Assembly: GCA_030686995.1 (NCBI GenBank)
Contig: CM060708.1
Location: forward strand, 264,062,544-264,126,543
Direction of reading: 5' to 3'
DNA: 64,000 bases
From: Artemisia argyi
Lineage: Eukaryota > Streptophyta > Magnoliopsida > Asterales > Asteraceae
Numbering within the stretch: position 1 is the stretch's first letter; each line of letters opens with the position of its first letter. The translations under genes and the position numbers were made by a program. Under the pieces are notes generated by a model. It was given only the letters and a program-made list of their open reading frames with translations. It had not been told where the DNA came from and made no database searches. Positions 42,799 through 54,000 of this stretch are shown here, piece after piece.

Positions 42799-43974
42799 GA
42801 TAAACATTGCAACGGTGGACATTTTGCCCCTTGGGGAACAGCACGGTTCAAAATAGATGATTAGAGGTTTGTTTTCTTAAGAAATTGAGTATTATGTACT
42901 GTGAAATATATGTGTGGGTTCATCATTTTATGGAACTGTAGTGTAGGCATTATACAGTTTGGGGTGTTTGCAAGTTATGGTATCACTTGCGCCATTCATT
43001 GGACCATTGCCTGCCTCAATGATGTTGCAAGTTATGGTATCACTTGCGCCATTCATTGGACCATTGCAATATAGAAAATGTTAAATATTTTGCAATGGGT
43101 CATTCAAATTTTCCTTCAAATACACAGTAACTTTTGACTGAAGCTTTGCTTTTATGAGTTGACAATGTGAATAATGGTTACTAAAGTAATTTGTATTGAT
43201 ATTCTTTTAGTTGTTAATGTTAAGCCCAAGTGGGTGATTGAAGCAACAGGTTGAACCATAGTTGAAACTCCTAAAGTTTGCAACCAAAGTTTGCAGAAAA
43301 AGCCTCATTTGCTTTAGTGTGATACTTTTTTAATGGAACTTTATCAAAGTATTCGTATTATGGAGTAAAATTTACACATCGTTTTTAAACGAAATTTGTA
43401 TAAAGTTTTCTGTTATTAGCAGAATATTTAGGTACTAACTTTATCAAGTACTCGCTATATACTAAAAACCATTGTAAAATGTTGTTCATAATTTTTTTTA
43501 CCAAGTGATTATCCTCTTAATCTTCCTTCCTATTGTAAACATAAACTGACACTATCGACAAAGCACTCCTGCAGCAACGCGAGAACCACCATGCTCGTTT
43601 AATATATAGATCAGAATGTTTATAACATTTTTTTGTTTATTATTATTATTATTATTTTTTTGTTTACGGTCGCCGTTTTATATATAGATTTAGGAAGATA
43701 TATAGACAAACCATGTTCATTATTTTAAAGAATGTATTTAAAGAATGTATAGACAGCCATGGTAAATCTTAAAGATTTGATCAACTTAATTATGAGCAAA
43801 GTCAACTTAGACCAAAGATTTTAAGACAAGTGCAAATCGTTTATTTCCATACAAGATATATATATCGAAACTAATTTCGTCTCATATCGGTTATTAACTC
43901 ATTCATTTACTTGTTTGAAATATGTTCAATTATTCTTTTAAGGAATCTCGATCATTCATTTAAGAAATCTCGAT
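42600..43974. other. Intergenic with homopolymers and a short duplication
   Basis: No gene is supported. It contains a 44-base A run (42753-42796), a 57-bp-spaced direct duplication (TGCAAGTTATGGTATCACTTG and GCCATTCATTGGACCATTGC at about 42968 and 43025) and a TAT microsatellite near 43640. A 15-base G run lies just upstream at 42160-42174, inside a polygalacturonase intron. Confidence 0.6.
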
Positions 43975-44370
43975 CCGACAAATGGATTATGTAATGACAC
44001 AAGGTTTATATGTAAACGTTTTGATCCTACTGTCATCAATGCTGAGATTGCTGACGGACACCACGTTGGAGTTAAAGTGCTCTTGTCAAGAATCCTCTTG
44101 CTCCATCTGAAGAAGAAATGTTCCCTTTCAAACTAAAGAGAACACAATTCGTGTTCGCCTTAGCTTTGTGATAACTTTTACTAAAGCTCAAGGCTAAACA
44201 ATTCCAAATGTGGGTCTCTATTTGCCCGACTCTATTTTCTCACATGGCTAGCTTTATGTGGCATTGTCTAGAGGGATATCCCGTAAAACAACAAAGGTAT
44301 TGGTTAAACCAGTAAAAGAGTTCTGTCAAGCAGGAATGTCGTGTATCAAGAAGTTATACGCGATGAGTAA
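43975..44370 (+). pseudogene. Helitron helicase C-terminus, decayed
   Basis: The plus strand encodes the end of a PIF1-like Helitron helicase: NGLCNDTRFICKRF, INAEIADGHHVGVKVLLSRI, APSEEEMFPFKLKRTQF, TFTKAQG, IPNVGLYLP and LYVALSRGISRKT. The reading shifts frame at about 44095 and 44155, and stops interrupt KAQG and FSHG. These motifs form helicase motifs V and VI (the ALSR arginine finger region). It lies 140 bp before a Helitron 3' terminus and was part of an autonomous element. Rep and upstream helicase parts are absent from the preceding kilobases. Confidence 0.8.
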
Positions 44371-44399
44371 CGTGTGTTGTTAGTTTTTATCACATGACT

Positions 44400-44510
44400 G
44401 ACCGGTTCACGTTCTATTTTGAACGCTACACAAAACACTCACCAAAATATCATAAATCGTTAATTATCTGCCGCTAGAAATTCCGTTGCTATGCACGGGT
44501 ACTCGTCTAG
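44400..44510 (+). mobile_element. Helitron 3' terminus of the helicase-bearing element
   Basis: It reads CACGTTCTATTTTGAACGC...CTGCCGCTAG...CCGTTGCTATGCACGG...ACTCGTCTAG before a T. The hairpin and CTAG end are intact. The body to the left is degraded; no 5' TC end was found. Confidence 0.75.
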
Positions 44511-45707
44511 TGTTGTTAAAAAAGAAAGGTTTATTAACAAAAGTAAAAAACACTAACATAAACATGTCCAATTGATCATGCATAATTTTTCCACTCTTAA
44601 AAGTTTGTCGTTGTTGGTCTTTTTTTTTCTCTCTCTCGAAAATCATTATTTTCTGAACAAAAAGAAATCAGTACAATACAAGAACATCTTTTACGTGAGT
44701 ACAACCACAAAAGAGTGAGGATTGGAGATATCACGATGACATGACGCTGGGTTTGTAGTAATGGTAGATAAAGGTCGTCTTAACCAACGCGGATGCTTTT
44801 ATGTGTGAGATCTAGGATTTTGACCTTGATGTTTTTAAAAATCTAAACCTCCAGTCTTTTATTTTGATCAATTTAGATTTAGTAAAAATTATTTCACAAG
44901 AAGTTTAACAACGAATAAAAAAAAGGTCATATTTGTTGTTTCATTTGGTTTCCACATCATCAAGGGACATCGCATAGTTGCCACGTCTATGCCACAGGAA
45001 CGCCAAGTCAACCTTTATTTAGAGAGCTAGGGGTCGAGATTGCCTAATAACATTTATTGATGTATTATCTCAGCGTCACCTAATCATATCTTTAATTACA
45101 CACCAATAACTAAAAGACATTCCTTAGGAAAAAAGCCAATAACACTTATTGGTGTTTGTAAGTCCCACAAAACACCCCATCAAATACACGCCGCACACTA
45201 AAAAAAACGAAAAATAAAAAATGAAAAGAAAGAATAATACCGGGCATTGCAACAACGGATTTACCAACGGCGCACTAATGGCACCACCGTCAGTGCACAA
45301 ATGGCGGTGCCAACGGTCAATTTGGGTGGCGAATGGCGAGCAAAGGGACACTGCACGGTGCTCTCTTAGTTATGAGGTTACGGGAGTTCATCACAACATG
45401 TCACTACAAAATTGGCTACTTATATCAGTAATAAAAAGGTAAAGATTTCATTTGTGTACATACTTAGTTCTTGTTTTTTGGCTTTTACGCTTATAAAACA
45501 AAATACACGACTCGTTGTCTCTTTAGATAAACAAAGTTGCAGCCTGCAACAATGCAAAACTATTTGTCAACTTTCTATTTTCTAGTATTTTTTTATATCT
45601 TTAATTTGATCATCCTTTTAGAGAAATGGTCAAAACCAATCTATTTAAATGTAGGATTTAAGCTTCTTCCTACAGCCACATTTCACATAAACATTTGTTC
45701 CAAAACA
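44511..45707. other. Intergenic and SAUR upstream region
   Basis: No gene is seen. A moderately GC-rich segment at about 45236-45360 (AACGGATTTACCAACGG, GGCACCACCGTCAGTG) may be a transposon remnant. The last 200 bp is T-rich; TATTTAAA near 45643 is a weak TATA candidate for the downstream SAUR gene. Confidence 0.4.
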
Positions 45708-46091
45708 ATGTTGGGCAAGAAGATAGGCTCCTTCAAAAACCTAGCAAAAATGATCAAAGTCAAACGCAACCCGGATAGTGAGCCATTGCACAATGACCAT
45801 TTGCTCAAGATGTGTTCCGAGAATGGTTGCGCTGAAGCCTTTCCCATCTCAACCCCAAATGGCTATTTTGCGATTTACGTTGGTGACAAGCAACAAAGGT
45901 TTGTGGTTCCTACTGCATATCTGTCTCATCCGCTCTTTAAAATGTTGTTAGAGAAGGCTTACGATGACGAAGAGCAGAAAAACCGACTGGTGATTCCCTG
46001 CAATGTGGTGGCATTTGAAAAGGTGCTTAAAACGGTGGAATGTTGCAATGGCATGTTTGATCTTGGGCATTTCTTAGAAGAGCTTATTTGA
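45708..46091 (+). CDS. SAUR family protein (small auxin-up RNA)
   Basis: This intronless frame of 127 codons starts at ATG 45708 (MLGKKIGSFKNLAKMIKVKR). An upstream in-frame extension to 45537 is open but lacks family similarity, so I chose the internal start. The SAUR core covers about residues 45-115: PNGYFAIYVGDKQQRFVVPT, YLSHPLFKMLLEKAYDD, LVIPCNVVAFEKVLK. SAURs inhibit PP2C.D phosphatases and so keep plasma-membrane proton pumps active, driving acid-growth cell expansion; transcripts are usually auxin- or light-induced and short-lived. Length, lack of introns and domain order are normal. The basic N-terminal segment and short acidic C-terminus resemble the SAUR72-type subgroup. Which SAUR it is cannot be told without a tree. 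Confidence 0.9.
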   Translation: MLGKKIGSFKNLAKMIKVKRNPDSEPLHNDHLLKMCSENGCAEAFPISTPNGYFAIYVGDKQQRFVVPTAYLSHPLFKMLLEKAYDDEEQKNRLVIPCNVVAFEKVLKTVECCNGMFDLGHFLEELI

Positions 46092-46727
46092 GGATACATT
46101 TTTAACAAGCATTAATCTAGCTAGTTTAGAAATTAGCTAATCATTATATGTATGATAGTAAAATCTTCTCTGTTTAGTTTTATCAGTGATAGATATATAA
46201 ACATATAGTCTATGATGAGTATTATTTATGCGAGGTTCAAAGTACTATATAGTCATTACTCATTACAACCCGTAGTTTAATCCCGTTCGGCTTTATTTCG
46301 ATCATAACTTAAACTTTACATATATTATCTAGAGAAATGATTGGCATGACTATATATTTGCGAGTTTTGATTCAAAGATCTAAAACATAAATCTGAGAAA
46401 TTATGGTTTTATTATTTGTTTATAATCAACACTCTAGCTATATGAGATGAACAAATGGTAGCAACTAGCAAGCATTACGCTGTAAAATCGAACTAGAGTG
46501 GCGTGGAGTCTATGCGACCTTACATGGCCGTTTCAGCTTCAGGCCGGTTTAATTGTGTCCAAATGATTCATCTAAAGTGCCGTTTTCTTTTTCTTTTATT
46601 TATTTTTTTGTTGATTTTTATAAAGCTTGATACTTAAGATTGTGAAGGCATATGCCACTTTAAAGTTGTTTATTTATAAGATTATTTTCATTGATATTAA
46701 AAGCTTAAAACACAAATGGTCTCCTCA
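46092..46727. other. Intergenic, nothing recognised
   Basis: AT-rich 3' flank of the SAUR gene. No supported frame, repeat or element. Confidence 0.5.
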
Positions 46728-46743
46728 AACTCTCAAAGTACAA

Positions 46744-47130
46744 ATCAAAGGACTTGTGGTCTAGTGGGTGGGGCTTAACTAGTTAAGCGAGCCACAAGTG
46801 GGAGTAGTACCGGGTGGGTGACCACCCGGGAAGTCCTCACTTGTGGTCCACTTGCAGACCATTTGTTCCGGAGATATATTGCAATGATGGATTCGAAGCC
46901 CTTAGACCAAGCCGCTGGGGTTAGAATCCTGAGCATGGCCCGGTTTTCATCCGGCTGTTTCTCCAGCAAGGTAACTTGTGTGGAGGCAGTACGGTTTCCG
47001 GGGGAAACCCGTTACCACCTGAGATCAGCGTGGACCCGGTTCAGACAACATAGTCTGGCGGGGTGGCGATGGGGCCTTCGCTGTCCGCGAAGGTGGTCGA
47101 TTCTAAGTTGAAATTCACCTTTCAAAAAAA
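46744..47130 (+). mobile_element. SINE-like retroposon with 5S rRNA-like head
   Basis: The 387 bp insertion ends in TTTCAAAAAAA. It is flanked by a perfect 16 bp target duplication AACTCTCAAAGTACAA (46728-46743 and 47131-47146), the hallmark of LINE-driven retroposition. At 46781-46838 it reads AGTTAAGCGAGCC, GGGAGTAGTACCGGGTGGGTG and ACCACCCGGGAAGTCCTC, closely matching the 3' two-thirds of plant 5S rRNA, including its internal promoter region. A tRNA A-box-like TGGTCTAGTGGGTGG (46757-46771) lies just upstream, and a B-box-like GGATTCGAAGCCC lies at 46889-46901. The body has no coding frame. It may be a 5S-derived SINE or a 5S/tRNA chimera. Confidence 0.75.
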
Positions 47131-47146
47131 AACTCTCAAAGTACAA

Positions 47147-47604
47147 GGCAGGTACTGCCGGCATTGGTTGACAATTTTAATTGACATTGTTTATTTTGTT
47201 GGTTGGTGTGGTCACTGGAGTTGGTATGCATTCTTCTTCTCACGTCCTCCTCTTTGTTCAAGAGGCTTTAGCTTTTTTAAATGTCCAAGAAGCTTACGTT
47301 TGGTTATCGATTCATTTTAGTTATTAAATTAAACGGCCCTAAACTAAATTAAACCATATGTTAAAAAGAATTATAGACACCCGTGGTTTTCACAAGTTAG
47401 GCTAGTACCATAATAACGAGGATGTAACAAAACGGCGCTTCAAAGCGGCTGTCTCAATTTGGATCTTCTACTTTTCATCTACGTAGTTTTAGAAAGTTAC
47501 GAAAACACTCATATAAATGGCTCTTTTTTATTTATTTATTTATTTTTTCTAGATATACATAAAAATAAAATATGCACATATCACAAAAATAACTATATAT
47601 AAAT
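47147..47604. other. Intergenic, nothing recognised
   Basis: AT-rich sequence with a (TTTA)n run near 47527-47545. No gene. Confidence 0.5.
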
Positions 47605-47900
47605 GGCTATTAGTTCAATGGGTGGAGCTCTCGTTCTTGGATTTGGGTTCAAGGCCCATCCTTGGCATTCGCTTCAAATAGGTACCCGCTTACGCAAAAC
47701 CTATGAGCACACTGGAGAGAATTTGTAGAATAAGAGATCGGGTCGAGTCTCGGCACGTCTCACTTCAAGTGGTGCTCCTCTGGGCCAGGAGAGTTGCCGG
47801 AGCTATTCTTTGTGAAGTGACAATGGCTGGTGCCAAAAGGCACCCGGGATCATGGTATTCCCGCCAATCTACACCTTATTTGTGGAATCACAAAGAAAAG
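47605..47900 (+). mobile_element. tRNA-derived SINE-like element
   Basis: It begins with a tRNA-like head: GGCTATTAGTTCAATGGGTGG (given here as A-box region 47611-47625) followed about 35 bp later by a B box GGGTTCAAGGCCC (47645-47657). A non-coding body follows. The 3' end is uncertain (an A-rich tract near 47895-47910), and I could not identify a target duplication. Confidence 0.55.
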
Positions 47901-48029
47901 GAAAAATGCCATGAAACAAACATAAATACTGATAGAAAATAATATTTTCAAAATATTTTATTTTCTCTTAGAAACAATTTTTTTTTTTTAACATCCGAAT
48001 ACTTTCATGAGATGTCATAGGTTGTGTAT

Positions 48030-48670
48030 TATATTACACCCGACATAAATAACGTCACTCGGACGATGGTGAGTGGAGCCGGAGATAGGGATTACACCCA
48101 ACAAGCACTTTTGGAATATCAAGCTGAATATAGAGTCCAGTTTACACATATGCTTTGTTGGGTTGAATTAAAAGATTGTCAAATATGAAAGGAGGTGAAA
48201 CTTTCAGACTTTGAAACAAATATTCAGGCAAAGAACAAAAGATACAAGTCTTGTTCATTTAACACGATGAATTCAGCGGAGGGTAGTTTTATTTTGAATA
48301 AGCAAGCCAGAAACGATGACGAAGAGGATGGGAAGGAAGTTTGATGTTCAATGGGCAGAGACAGAGCAAAGAAGAAAGGGGTAATATCATTGGCCTCTTC
48401 AAGATTTGGCAATGAGGAAATGTTGGCTAGGTTGATAGTCAATGAATATGCAAGTCTCAACGAGCCATACAACGCCAAAAGTCACATAACGTTTAAGCGT
48501 TTTTGAAAATTAGAAAGAAGGAGCTGAAACTAAAGGAACAAGAGTTGAGAATCCGAGAAAGAAAGTAACGTCAAAAAGACGAAATGTTCTATCTGCAGCC
48601 TACTGATCACATGACTGTAGAACAACGCGAACGAGTCGAGGCGATGATGCAGGTGATCAAGGCGAGGTAG
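48030..48670 (+). pseudogene. Decayed trihelix/NAM-associated-type gene (PIF/Harbinger ORF1-like)
   Basis: Two regions are recognisable in broken frames. At 48080-48187 the plus strand reads GDRDYTQQALLEYQ...FTHMLCWVELKDCQ, the end of a Myb/trihelix DNA-binding domain. At 48345-48670 it reads GRDRAKKKGVISLASS, then KKELKLKEQELRIRERK, a stop, and DEMFYLQPTDHMTVEQRERV, ending IKAR and TAG 48668-48670. This is the C-terminal helical region of plant proteins often named GST-T3-like or NAM-associated, related to the DNA-binding ORF of PIF/Harbinger transposons. Stops and frame changes show it is dead. The start is lost. Confidence 0.55.
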
Positions 48671-49117
48671 AATTTACCATTTTAGTTTACCTTTTTAATT
48701 ATCTATATAGTGTTATGTTTTTTTTATTTCGTATGTTTATGTTTTTAGTTATCTATGTAACGTTTTTGATTTATGAATAAAATTTTAATTTTTAATAAGT
48801 AAAAAAATGGGTTAAAAGGTGAAGTGGTGTGACAATTGTGGGTGAAAAGTAAGAGGGCGTGAGAGGTAAATGGAGAGAGAAATGTGGCATTGATGTGGAT
48901 GGTGAAGTAGTATGACCAGTAAGGATAGTCTAAGAAAAAACACAAAATCTCTACTACTTATAATGCATGCATATGCATTCCTAAAACTTAAGATTGTAAG
49001 TTGAGTAATGTTGATTGCTTATAATACCCATTTCACTTTAATAAAATGGCGAGTTTACTATTTTACTTTCCTTTTTAAAACAATTTTAAAATACTTGGTT
49101 GTTCTATCAATACCAAT
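48671..49117. other. Intergenic with a Helitron-like 5' end
   Basis: TCTCTACTACTTATAATGC at 48947 resembles a Helitron 5' terminus, but no matching 3' end was found. The GGTGAAGTGGTGTGAC-rich part at 48815-48925 echoes 15180-15320 in reverse. No gene. Confidence 0.4.
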
Positions 49118-49134
49118 CTTTACTACTTTTAAAA

Positions 49135-49402
49135 GGGATTTGGTCAAAAAAATAACAATGTACTTTTTCAAATGTATCGATCTAATACATGAACTTTTTT
49201 AAGCTGTAAAAATGTAACAAATTTTTATAAGTGTTCCAATTTGGTATGTGATAATGATATGTCATACCTAAATGTCTGACACGTGACACCATTTATAACG
49301 TAACACGTCATCATCACATATACATTTCTACAACTTAAAAAAAGTTCATGTACTACATCGGTACATTTAAAAAAGTACACTGCTATTCTTTAACCAAATC
49401 CC
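49135..49402. mobile_element. MULE-type MITE with long inverted repeats
   Basis: The 268 bp element has arms of about 85 bp (GGGATTTGGTCAAAAAAATA at left; TTTAACCAAATCCC at right) that pair almost throughout. It is flanked by the perfect 9 bp duplication CTTTTAAAA (49126-49134, 49403-49411), typical of Mutator-like elements. No coding content. Confidence 0.85.
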
Positions 49403-49600
49403 CTTTTAAAATGTCAACTTTTTAAATGACAAGTTTTTAATATTGGCCAATCTGTACATGTTTATCTATTTATAAAAAAGTTACACAGTTTCTATATAAA
49501 TGTCAATTTATACAATTGCTTTTATAAAATTAAATGATAATTTTAAAAGTTAAAAGCTTAAAATTGAGATTAGTCGAATATTATAAACTTGATTAAAATT

Positions 49601-49840
49601 TAGGGCTAACCATGAAAGGTTCAAAATCAAACCGGACCAACAAAAATCAAGCCGACCCGATAGCACGCCGGTTCGGTTTTTCACGAATTTCGGTTTCAAG
49701 TCGGTTTGGTTTGACTCAAAACCGACAAAAACACACATAAACCGAACCGGCACACCAGGCACAAAACCAAACCAAACCAAACCAACCATATTCGGTTTAT
49801 CGGTTCGGATCGGATCGGTTTAGACCGATGCTTGGCCCTA
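49601..49840. mobile_element. hAT-like MITE rich in CGGTTCGG repeats
   Basis: 240 bp with ends TAGGGCTAACCAT and ATGCTTGGCCCTA (reading TAGGGCCAAGCAT inverted). The interior is full of AAACCGAACCGG and CGGTTCGGATCGG words. It resembles the element at 15331-15605. Flanking 8-mers TTAAAATT/CTAAAAAT match at six of eight positions. Confidence 0.6.
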
Positions 49841-50029
49841 CTAAAAATGATAACATAATTTACAACTAATTTAATATTTTAGTTGTTGTTTAATTCTCAA
49901 ATGTTTTATGTCTTTTATTTCTAACCCATAAAGTTTTTTCTACCAACGACTAAAATTGAACCCGGTGTAGCGTATCACAAAATAACGATTTCGCAAAACC
50001 TTAAAAAACAAAACCTAAAAAAGTAACAA

Positions 50030-50106
50030 CAGAAAGACACCCAAAACCCTTTGAAACCACCACTAAAACCCTCCCTTCTGTTGGCCGCCAAATCCTATCA
50101 ACAAAA
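50030..50106 (+). promoter_or_regulatory. AATF gene leader with telo-box-like motifs
   Basis: The sequence CCAAAACCCT (50041), CTAAAACCCTCC (50063) and nearby AAAACCTAAA resemble the telo box (AAACCCTA) of plant ribosomal and ribosome-biogenesis gene promoters. A donor ACAAAA|GTAAGC follows at 50107, so this is probably a non-coding first exon spliced to 51007. Confidence 0.45.
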
Positions 50107-50304
50107 GTAAGCACCTTTCTTGCTATTCATCTTCATATTTGGATTATTTTTAGTTATTATTATTTTGTTCTAAGCTTAGAATTTATGCTTCTTAAAGGTT
50201 TAGCTGAAAATTTAAATTCATTAGGCGTTAAAGGCGATAACTGCTATTGGGTATTGTATTTTGTTAAAGGATATATCAGCTTATTTGATTTCCCCTTATA
50301 TTTC

Positions 50305-50625
50305 GTTAGCTGAAGAGGATGTTTGTTTTGGCTTATGTTTCATAATCTCACATTTTGTGGCTTATATTCAAACTTTTCGGCATACATAAGTTTATTATGT
50401 CATAATGAACTTATATAAGCCAAAAAGTTTCAAAATAAGCTACAAAAAGGTGAGCTTATAAAACATAAGGCCAAAACCTAAGTAAGCCATTTTCCGGCTT
50501 ATTTTGACTTTTTGAGACATATGGCTTATTATATTAAGCTTATTATAATTTCGACTTATGAAATATAAGCTGAAATCAAATAGGCTCATAAGCCCACAAA
50601 TAAGCTTGAACAATCACCCCCTTAG
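50305..50625. mobile_element. Possible Tourist-like MITE in the AATF leader intron
   Basis: GAGGATGTTTGTTTTGGCTTATGTTTCATAA-type sequence (left end near 50309) pairs with ATAAGCCCACAAATAAGC...AATCACCCCCTTA (right end near 50623). GGGGGTGTTTG-like ends and ATAAGC/GCTTAT repeats suggest a PIF/Harbinger MITE. The boundaries are not certain. Confidence 0.35.
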
Positions 50626-51025
50626 TACGGTTTATGTATTTCTTCCTGAATGTACAAAGTGACTTGTTATGATTCTTAAATAAGGAAAAAAAAAGTCTAA
50701 GTAATTTGCTCGGTATACATTTAAAGAGGCATATCCTAGTTATGAACCTATTAGTAAAATTAGTATTGCATTTACACAACTAGTTTAATCTTCATCACAA
50801 ACTGAAATATGTGTTTCGAGGTAAAGTAACCTACGTCTCGGTCTCAACAGTAGGCTATACCGCTATACGTGTGGACCCTTTTGCCTTGTGGGTATTTTTG
50901 CTTTGACTTATAAGGAATGCTATTATTTGAAATCGATATCTAAGACACATATACACTTAAGGTGTTTGTTCCACTGTATATCTAAAACTTGGCATTGTTT
51001 ATGTAGAGGGAATTTTGCTGAAAAC

Positions 51026-54000
51026 ATGGGGAAATCTGCAAAGCGAATGAGAAAAGTACAACAGAGCGACATTAGTAGTTCAGATGATGATGATCAGCAT
51101 CTTGAGAGCGTAAGTTGTTTTCATAAGTTTCTTTCTGTCACAATGCCTTCTACTAAGAGCTATATAGCTTAGACAATCAATGATTTTTGTTAGTATCTAT
51201 ATACTGTAATATTTATTCTCTAGTGTTGTGTTGTTAACTTACTATTTGCTTTTATTTCATCCTATACCATCAACCTAATTGAGGAGTGTTTGACTATTCG
51301 TGTACTTTTTAGAATACACTTTCATCATGAGAGAATGCAGTAGAGTTTGTATTTTTAGTCACCTTGAATTTGGTACGTTCTGGTACATGGCATTATATAA
51401 GGTTCTCGGGTCTAAATTTGAAGTTTATTCTCACTTAAATATTGTTGGTATCAGAAGCAAACAGAGTTTTGTAAATGATGATTTGGGGAAAACTAAGTAG
51501 TTATGACTCGAAAGTTTGGCAAGGAAATAAAAGCGGACGAATTCAAATATTTATAGGATGTAGGAAATAACATCAAAATTTTCGATTATGGGTTATCAGA
51601 ATTGACTCCTATAGAGTATAGACAACAAAGAGTGTTGAGTATTGGGTGCGGAACATGTTGAGATCTTTTTGTCTTGCTGTATACTTGTATTAGTTGGATT
51701 TGTTAAAGTAAGCAAAAAGTCTTAGAGTAAACTGGCAACACAAGGAGTGTTTTAGTGGCTCATTTCATTTTCATATAATTCTGTAGGTGGAACTTGAGAA
51801 GTATGGTGCTGAGGATAATCACACTAATAGTAACAACGAGGACGAGGATGAGGATGAGGATGAGGATGAGGGTGATGATGATGATGATGTAGAAGAGGAG
51901 TACGACTCAGAAATGGATACTACAAATGTAAATAGAGCTTTATTGAATCTTCCTACGTGATTATTATTTTTATTACAGTGCAAATTTGTTTACAATTGTA
52001 TTTATCTTTTGCTGACTCAGTTTGAGAACGAGGAAGATTTTTCTGGAAATGACAGTGATTCTGCTGGTGATGATGGTGACGATGATAATGAGAGTGATGA
52101 GAATGATGATGATGGGATGGATACGAAAATAGAAGACACCAATCATGCTGACATGGAAGAACTTGAAAAGGAGTACAACGATCTTCGCCATGAGGAGCAG
52201 TATGATTTTGCAGTCTCTTTATCAAAAGTGTATCAGTGATGTTCAGCATCTGTCATTCTCTTATATTTGGTTCTTTCTTGTGAACGGTTGCAGAGATCTT
52301 TTTAGAAATTTACGACATGACCAAGACGATGATCTTCTTAAAGGCCAAGCAGTAAAAAATCAAAGGGTATGTGCTTCTGAGTTGCGTTGTTTTCATATTC
52401 TCTAAAATTTGGTTATTTTTGGTTACTTGTATATTAATTCAATATCACCGTCATGTAGGCTCTCTGGGACAAAACTCTTGAGTTCAGATTCTTGCTGCAG
52501 AAGTCATTTTCAGCCTCAAATAGACTTCCACAGGTTTTTCTTTAGATCACAACTTATCATACCATTGTAACATATTTGTGTATTATGCTGTAACATCAAA
52601 GTATAACCATGATCACTGTTTGCAGGAGCCAATCAGAAGCTCTTTTTGCGAAACTGGTGAAGGAGTTGAAGAAGCATATTCAGACCTCATTGACTCCTCT
52701 AAGAAAACCCTAGATTCTATTCTTAAATTGCAGGAGGTAATATAGCTCTGAATGTTATACTTTGAGTTTTTTCATTAGTAGGCTGCTTTTATAAAAGCAT
52801 AGCGTGTAGTTTCAGTCGCGTACGCTTGATTTTTCTCTGCAGCTAAATGTTAATTGATGAGAACTTCTTGTAACAGGCACTTGTGGAAAAGAATCCAGCG
52901 ATTATGGAAGCAAATGATGGTATGTTTTATAATTCCACATTAACAATGATGTTTGGTTATAGATAAACTTTCATTGCAAAATGTGCTATTTGGTGGAGAT
53001 TATGGTCCTTCAAGCTCTCCTGCCAATTGTTATTTATATGAGTATTTTTGTATTGGGATAGATGATGCTTTGTTTGATGTTAACATATATATTCACTTTA
53101 GCTGCGTTGTTACCTCCAATAAGAAGCCTGTGTATAGTATATGTTGTAACTATTGAATTTATGCACTTCATATTGATAAAAGTCGTAACTATTGATTTAT
53201 GTATACTTCATATTGATAAATGTGTGTCTTAACTGGATATTGATACAAATTTCCAACTTCAGATGGTGATGCTGCACAAAAATCTACAAGCAAAGGTGCT
53301 TCCAAAAAGTCAAGTGAAGGAGATGAAGAATGGTTCCGGATCTCTCAAATGCAGTCTAGGTACTTAATTGTTATCTATCCTCACATGGCACAATATAAAA
53401 TATATATATATTTTTTTTACCAAACTACATTGTATACTGATTGAAGTTGAAGTTTGCGGAGGGTATCTATAAGCAATGATAATGAACTTGAAGTTTACCT
53501 CTCAAAAATATTCATTTTGATGCTTTCTATGTTGTTAGTGCTTAGCAGTAAAATCTTCCGTATGATTTGTTATGGAGCATTTTATATATCAGTAAGGGTT
53601 GTTCTTATATGATATGTGCAAATTTTAGAAACTTTTTACCCCCTCAAATAAAAATCTGCGTCGTTTTCTTTATTGGGAAGCTGTCATGTTATCATCGGTG
53701 TCCCAGTTATCATCACTACGTAGTAAGTTAAATGTGGTTACTATAGAATTGTATGGTCATCTAACTTGTCTTTTTTACAAGCTGTTTGGAATATTTGATT
53801 AATAGTCAAGTAACTTTTAAGGGGGTGTTTTGTCTATCTTGTACCTGGGATTATATTTAATACACACCTTATGGTTTATAAATAATGCGGAGTAAGCTCA
53901 TAAGCCCATGCTTAGTGAGTTAGCTTATTAGAGTTAATGAGAAAGAATAATCAAAAAGTATTGAACATCTAAACTTGCAAGTCTTTGTTATAATATCCAT

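Larger units (their letters stand above)
49118..49970 (+). mobile_element. Decayed Helitron carrying two nested MITEs
   Basis: It starts TCTTTACTACTTTTAAAA (49118) and resumes after the MULE-type MITE as ATGTCAACTTTTTAAATG. Near 49918-49955 it has CTAACCCATAAAGTTTTTTC-like sequence, as in the Helitrons at 20 and 24 kb. The terminal hairpin and CTAG have not survived. Confidence 0.45.

Noticed and set aside
46781..46838. Functional 5S rRNA gene
   Set aside because: Only part of 5S is present, without the 5' third or a terminator, and it sits inside a retroposon with target duplications.
46818..47111. 97-codon frame (LTCGPLADHLFRR...)
   Set aside because: Lies wholly inside the SINE-like element, and its open frame is explained by GC content.
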